NCBI GenBank assembly: GCA_002317175.1
Contig: DCJA01000040.1
Span: 38,431-47,975, forward strand
DNA: 9,545 nt
From: Lachnospiraceae bacterium UBA1712
GTDB taxonomy: Bacteria; Bacillota; Clostridia; Lachnospirales; Lachnospiraceae
Direction of reading: 5' to 3'
Shown here piece after piece: positions 5,785 to 9,545 of this stretch. Within the stretch, counting starts at the first letter, position 1, and every line of letters begins with the position of its first letter. A model generated the notes under the pieces. It did no database searches. It worked only from the letters and a program-made list of their open reading frames with translations, and was not told where the DNA came from. Position numbers and translations under genes: made by a program.

Positions 5785-7992
5785 TTATAAGTTTTCTATC
5801 CTTACTGAGGTCTCATCCAATACACCATCTTTCCATGCAAAGGATACCCTCTTTCCACCTCTTACTCGTATACCAGCTACCTTTCCATTTTTCCAGTCCT
5901 TAGGAAGTGCAGGAAGTATCTTAATCTCTCCCGTATGACTCTGCACGAGCATCTCAGCTACAGCGGATACGTAACCAAAATTACCATCTATCTGGAATGG
6001 TGGATGATTATCGAACAAATTAGGCAGTGTTGATTTTTCAAGCAGCAGCTGAATATGCTCAAAAGCCTTATCTCCCATACCAAGTCTGGCATACAGATTA
6101 ATTATCCAGGCCCTGCTCCAGCCAGTATGTCCTCCACCGTTACTTAGTCTCCTATCCAGTGTCTTCTTAGCGCCTTCCATGTATTCAGGGGTCTTGTCGC
6201 TAATCTGATTACCAGGAAAAAGTGCAAAAAGCTGAGAAATATGCCTGTGTCCAGGATCTATCTCCTTATAATCCTCATTCCATTCACATATTCCACCATA
6301 GGAATTGAGCTTAATCGGTGCAAGCTTTGAAAGTGTATCTTCTATACGTTTAACCACATCTGCCCTGCTTATATCATACAGGTATGCAAAGCAGTCAGTT
6401 CTTCTATCTTCCATTCCATTTGAATAAAGCAGTCTATATCCTTCAATGCAGGCCTCAAATAGTTCTCTCATAATCTGATTATCCATAGAGGCACCCTTGC
6501 AGATTACTCCCTTGCTGCCATTTGGCAGGATATACTCATTTTCTGGAGAAAGTGTTGGTGATGTCACCAGATATTCACCATCCTCTATCAGATAGTCTGT
6601 TAAGAATAAAGCAGCCTCCAGCATGGTATCCAGGTATTCACTTAAAAAATCCTGATCCTGTGAGAAACGATAATGTTCCCAGATATGAAGGCACAACCAC
6701 GCTGCTCCCATTACCCAGAAGCTGGCACTCAGACAGGTATCCTGTGGCGCACAATCCGCCCATATATCTGTATTATGATGAGCCACAAATCCTCTGGCAC
6801 CATACATGCGCTTGGCTACTTCTCGACCATTGATTCTCATACGTTCTATCAACTCGTAGAGTGGTTCTTCGCACTGTTCCAGTCCACAGACCTGTGAAGG
6901 CCAATAGTTCATCTCAGTATTGATATTGATTGTGTATTTGCTTCCCCAGGCTGGATTATAGCTATCATTCCAGATTCCCTGAAGGTTAGCAGGCAATGAG
7001 CCTGGTCTTGAGCTGGAAATCAGCAAATATCTTCCAAAGTTAAAGAATCTCTCATACTCCCACTGTTCTTCGTCCAGTTCTACACTCACCTGCTCATACA
7101 GCTTATGATAATCCTCAAGATGTCTCTGATATATATCCTCCCAGCCTGCTTCAATAGAACCAGAATAATCACTCAGTTTAGCTATAACTGTATCCTTAGG
7201 ATTCTCTGAATAAAATGTTGTATCCGCTGCCAAAAGAATAAGAACTTCTCTTGCATCCTCCACCACAATACTATTGCCAATCTGTTCCAGTCTGCCACCT
7301 TCCTGTATCACGCGAATAGCACAGGCGAGGCTCACTGCATCTCTTCCTCCACACTGGGCAGTCATCAATGTTATATCATTATCGATATTGATACAGTCAT
7401 CTATGTAATCATTGTAACCAGGATGTCTCAGTGACTGCAGGTCATATGGAGACAAATCCCATGTAGTATTGCCTCTGGCGAGCTGAGTGTGGAAAGAGAT
7501 TGCTTCCTTATCAGCTTTAAGATGAATAGCAATTATTCCATCTGGGTAAGATGAAATAAACTCTCTTGTGTGGTTTACATAATCCTTTTTATAACTAAGT
7601 CTGACTACGCCATCATTAAGATCAAGATACCTGCGATATTCTTCGTAGTCATTGTCTCCATAGAAATGAATATACAGATTGCCCAGAGCTTCGTAATGTC
7701 TCTGGCAGTCTGGGATTCCTGCTAACGCAAGAGAGCACAGATCCTGTGCCTTTTCTATCTCACCTTTATTAATTAATTCTCTAATTTCGTCTAACTTCTC
7801 ATAGGCAGAGGGATTGATACGGTCTCTTTTGCCGCCATACCATACACTATCCTCATTAAGCTGAAGATATTCTGTGCAGACATTGCCAAATACCATAGCG
7901 CCCAGTCTGCCATTACCTATTGGAAATGCTTCATTCCATGCCTTTGCAGGCGCATCAAAACTCACATAAGTAGATTTTCTTTTATTATTCAA
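5785..7992 (-). CDS. GH95 family glycoside hydrolase (alpha-L-fucosidase type), cytoplasmic
   Basis: A 735-residue enzyme of glycoside hydrolase family 95. The family inverts alpha-1,2-L-fucosyl linkages, and some members act on alpha-L-galactosyl groups. The N-terminal beta domain opens with PAKAWNEAFPIGNGRLGAM and LNEDSVWYGG, hallmarks of GH95. The (alpha/alpha)6 domain carries the catalytic set expected from the Bifidobacterium enzyme AfcA: Asn356 and Asn358 in ININTEMNYW, Glu484 in SPENEY (general acid) and Asp669 in IDGNFG. All are intact. There is no signal peptide (MNNKRKSTYVSF), so it should act on imported oligosaccharides. The start is TTG at 7990-7992, the earliest possible, since an in-frame TAA lies two codons upstream. 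AAGGAG at 8005-8010, inside the last codons of the HD-GYP gene, is the likely ribosome binding site. Length is typical or slightly short. Exact sugar specificity cannot be told. Confidence 0.92.
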   Translation of the reverse strand: MNNKRKSTYVSFDAPAKAWNEAFPIGNGRLGAMVFGNVCTEYLQLNEDSVWYGGKRDRINPSAYEKLDEIRELINKGEIEKAQDLCSLALAGIPDCQRHYEALGNLYIHFYGDNDYEEYRRYLDLNDGVVRLSYKKDYVNHTREFISSYPDGIIAIHLKADKEAISFHTQLARGNTTWDLSPYDLQSLRHPGYNDYIDDCINIDNDITLMTAQCGGRDAVSLACAIRVIQEGGRLEQIGNSIVVEDAREVLILLAADTTFYSENPKDTVIAKLSDYSGSIEAGWEDIYQRHLEDYHKLYEQVSVELDEEQWEYERFFNFGRYLLISSSRPGSLPANLQGIWNDSYNPAWGSKYTININTEMNYWPSQVCGLEQCEEPLYELIERMRINGREVAKRMYGARGFVAHHNTDIWADCAPQDTCLSASFWVMGAAWLCLHIWEHYRFSQDQDFLSEYLDTMLEAALFLTDYLIEDGEYLVTSPTLSPENEYILPNGSKGVICKGASMDNQIMRELFEACIEGYRLLYSNGMEDRRTDCFAYLYDISRADVVKRIEDTLSKLAPIKLNSYGGICEWNEDYKEIDPGHRHISQLFALFPGNQISDKTPEYMEGAKKTLDRRLSNGGGHTGWSRAWIINLYARLGMGDKAFEHIQLLLEKSTLPNLFDNHPPFQIDGNFGYVSAVAEMLVQSHTGEIKILPALPKDWKNGKVAGIRVRGGKRVSFAWKDGVLDETSVRIENL

Positions 7993-8010
7993 GGCTTATA
8001 TGCACTCCTT
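7990..8010 (-). promoter_or_regulatory. Ribosome binding site and TTG start of the GH95 gene
   Basis: AAGGAG (8005-8010) also encodes Lys-Glu near the end of the HD-GYP protein. It is followed 12 nt later by TTG (7990-7992). The HD-GYP stop TAA (7996-7998) lies between them, so ribosomes finishing HD-GYP would end next to the GH95 start. The rare start codon and long spacing suggest modest initiation that depends on coupling. Confidence 0.55.
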
Positions 8011-9447
8011 CATATATGCTACTATTGTTCCATCTATGTTGCCATTTGCAGCCATATCCTCCATGATTGCAAATGCTTTTTCCTTTGGAAGTGGTTTTTT
8101 ATATGGACGATCAGTAGCCAGCAGCGCATCACATATATCTGCCACAGCCAGTATACGCGCTTCTATTCCCAGCTCGTCGCCAGATATCTTCTTAGGATAA
8201 CCCTTTCCATTGATGCACTCATGATGCTGGGCTGCCCATACTGGTGCCTGCGCAAAGGCTCTGTTGAAATGAACCTTGCTCAGTATTCTTTCAGTCATTT
8301 CTACATGACTTTCCATTATTTCACGCTCTTTAGATGTAAGCGTTCCCTTGCGAATCATTAGACAGTTCTTTTCTTCCTCCTCAAGGAAGGGAATTGTCTC
8401 TGACTTGTCAGGACTGATATAGCAATAATCAAAGGTTTTTTGAAGACTCTCAAACAGTTCATCCTGTAAGAATCCTGCTCCATTGGCTGTATGAATCAGT
8501 TCTTTTGTATCAGCAAGTCGCTGCATCATAAGCTGATATTCTTCTTCAGAAATTGTTCCCTCAAGCTTATCTATAGTGCATCGTAATTCTATCTTTTCCA
8601 GTCTGCTATCTATAATCTCAAGTCTGCTTTCCAGTCTGGTCTGCTTATTCATAACCTCAAGTGGCACAATCATCTTGCCAATATCATGTAAGAAAGCTGC
8701 AAGCACTATCTGTTCTTTATGCTCCTTGCTAAAGCAGATATCGGATTTACCCTCTTTTTGAAGCTTATTAATATGGTCCACCAGAAGTCCAGAATACTTT
8801 GCCACATTTCTTGTATGACTGGCATTATAAGGTGTTCTGGCATCAATTGCCTCCGTCATTGCCTCCGTAAATGACCACATCTGTTCTGTGATTTCCTCCA
8901 GATAAGCCATATTGGAAAGAGCTATTGCTGTCTGAGAAGCCAGCGACATAATAATATGCACTTCTTCTTCAGTAAATGCGCGAATATTGCCTTCTTTATC
9001 ACTGGCATTTATCAACTGCATTACACCAATCACTTCATCATCCTTGCCTATCATAGGAATAGCTACTATGGACTGGGTACGATACTCATTCATCTGGTCA
9101 TAGCGTTTTGGTCCGGAAAAATCAAACAAATCGCTCTCATATACATCTTCTATGTTGAGCGCCTGTTTGGTAATTGCTGCATATGAACATATATTTTCTT
9201 TTTTTAAAGGGACTGGAGGAATATCAATCACTTCACCATCCAGTCCTCTGTTAAATCCCTTGGAAATTGTCTTCATGATACGGAATACAAGTGTATCATC
9301 TTTTAAAATATACAGTGTTCCTGCATCACTACTGGTGAGATCCATTGCTGTCTCAATAATAAATCCTAATAATTTGTTGGAATCCTTTTGAGCAGTCAGA
9401 GCAATTCCTATATCCAGAATCTGCTGAAGTCTGTCATTGTTATTCAT
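7996..9447 (-). CDS. GAF domain/HD-GYP cyclic-di-GMP phosphodiesterase with an insertion in the catalytic domain
   Basis: A 483-residue cytoplasmic signalling protein. Residues 5-180 form a GAF sensor domain (SSDAGTLYIL, SIVAIPMIG, GVMQLINAS). A helix at about 180-200 leads into an HD-GYP domain, whose known activity is hydrolysis of cyclic-di-GMP to pGpG or GMP. The metal and signature residues are present: His211 in ASHTRNV, His254-Asp255 with Lys258 in HDIGK, His381 in MESH, His408-His409, GKGYP at 414-418 and Asp437 in AVADICDALLATDRPY. The enzyme therefore looks active. Unusually, about 98 residues (269-366) are inserted between the NK after HDIGK and the LTSKEREIM helix; in ordinary HD-GYP proteins only a few residues separate them. 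The insertion starts with an RLE-repeat coiled coil. ATG at 9445-9447 follows GAGGGG by 5 nt. The gene overlaps the upstream frame by 8 nt and sits 3 nt before GH95, so these are probably one operon. Confidence 0.93.
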   Translation of the reverse strand: MNNNDRLQQILDIGIALTAQKDSNKLLGFIIETAMDLTSSDAGTLYILKDDTLVFRIMKTISKGFNRGLDGEVIDIPPVPLKKENICSYAAITKQALNIEDVYESDLFDFSGPKRYDQMNEYRTQSIVAIPMIGKDDEVIGVMQLINASDKEGNIRAFTEEEVHIIMSLASQTAIALSNMAYLEEITEQMWSFTEAMTEAIDARTPYNASHTRNVAKYSGLLVDHINKLQKEGKSDICFSKEHKEQIVLAAFLHDIGKMIVPLEVMNKQTRLESRLEIIDSRLEKIELRCTIDKLEGTISEEEYQLMMQRLADTKELIHTANGAGFLQDELFESLQKTFDYCYISPDKSETIPFLEEEEKNCLMIRKGTLTSKEREIMESHVEMTERILSKVHFNRAFAQAPVWAAQHHECINGKGYPKKISGDELGIEARILAVADICDALLATDRPYKKPLPKEKAFAIMEDMAANGNIDGTIVAYMKECI

Positions 9448-9545
9448 ATTTTCCCCTCATATACTCAAGTGCAGCCTGAGCATTTTCACAACCATTTATT
9501 TCCAGTAAAACAGATGTGCTTATAGCATTCTCATCCATTAATCGT
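9440..9545 (-). CDS. C-terminal tail of an upstream gene (5' end beyond window)
   Basis: One minus-strand frame is open from the right edge to TAA at 9440-9442 and encodes about 34 residues. These include LMDENAISTSVLLEINGC and ALEYMRGKYE. The stop overlaps the HD-GYP start by 8 nt, the usual geometry of coupled genes in an operon. The HD-GYP ribosome binding site (9453-9458) lies within it. The other two minus-strand frames are less convincing; one has a stop almost at once. I do not recognise the family. A start inside the window (ATG about 9536-9538) would make a 32-residue peptide, but a longer gene cut by the edge is more likely. Confidence 0.5.
   Translation of the reverse strand, partial: RLMDENAISTSVLLEINGCENAQAALEYMRGKYE

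Noticed and set aside
6522..6897. Two overlapping plus-strand frames inside the GH95 gene
   Set aside because: Both are antisense to the catalytic domain, overlap each other and match nothing recognisable.
8000..9391. Several short plus-strand frames across the HD-GYP gene
   Set aside because: All are antisense to intact GAF and HD-GYP motifs, and are explained by the low stop frequency opposite that coding strand.

Overview
The window most likely comes from an anaerobic Firmicute of the Lachnospiraceae type (Butyrivibrio, Pseudobutyrivibrio or Roseburia-like). The case rests on the moderately AT-rich DNA, the purine-rich ribosome binding sites, and the protein types present: an AEC transporter, a clostridial-style MATE pump, an intracellular GH95 enzyme and a GAF/HD-GYP protein. 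The genus is inferred; no rRNA or marker gene is present.

Layout, left to right. (1) 1-890, minus: a membrane-anchored extracytoplasmic protein whose C-terminus runs off the left edge. (2) 968-1912, minus: an AEC-family permease. (3) 1913-2174: a 262-nt divergent promoter region. (4) 2175-3533, plus: a MATE efflux transporter. (5) 3534-3725: a convergent gap holding a strong, probably two-way, intrinsic terminator. (6) 3726-5687, minus: a large soluble P-loop NTPase of the KAP type with its own likely promoter. (7) 5785-7992, minus: a GH95 glycoside hydrolase starting with TTG. (8) 7996-9447, minus: a GAF/HD-GYP cyclic-di-GMP phosphodiesterase with a large insertion in its catalytic domain. 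(9) 9440-9545, minus: the tail of another reading frame that overlaps the start of the HD-GYP gene. No stretch above 300 nt lacks a gene, and I saw no tRNA, rRNA, CRISPR array, insertion sequence or prophage gene.

How the genes relate. Genes 9, 8 and 7 are packed tightly (8-nt overlap, then a 3-nt gap) and look like one operon, pairing a c-di-GMP signalling enzyme with a cytoplasmic fucosidase-type hydrolase. The HD-GYP and GH95 genes lie in the same reading frame, separated only by TAA-GCC-TTG. The KAP-type NTPase sits 97 nt further downstream and is probably transcribed separately. Its lysine codons are almost all AAG, unlike its neighbours. The two transporters are divergent and need not be related in function.

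None of this is a proven new system. The items most worth a second look are the NTPase, whose family includes phage-exclusion proteins, the insertion of about 98 residues inside the HD-GYP domain, and the in-frame HD-GYP/GH95 junction.
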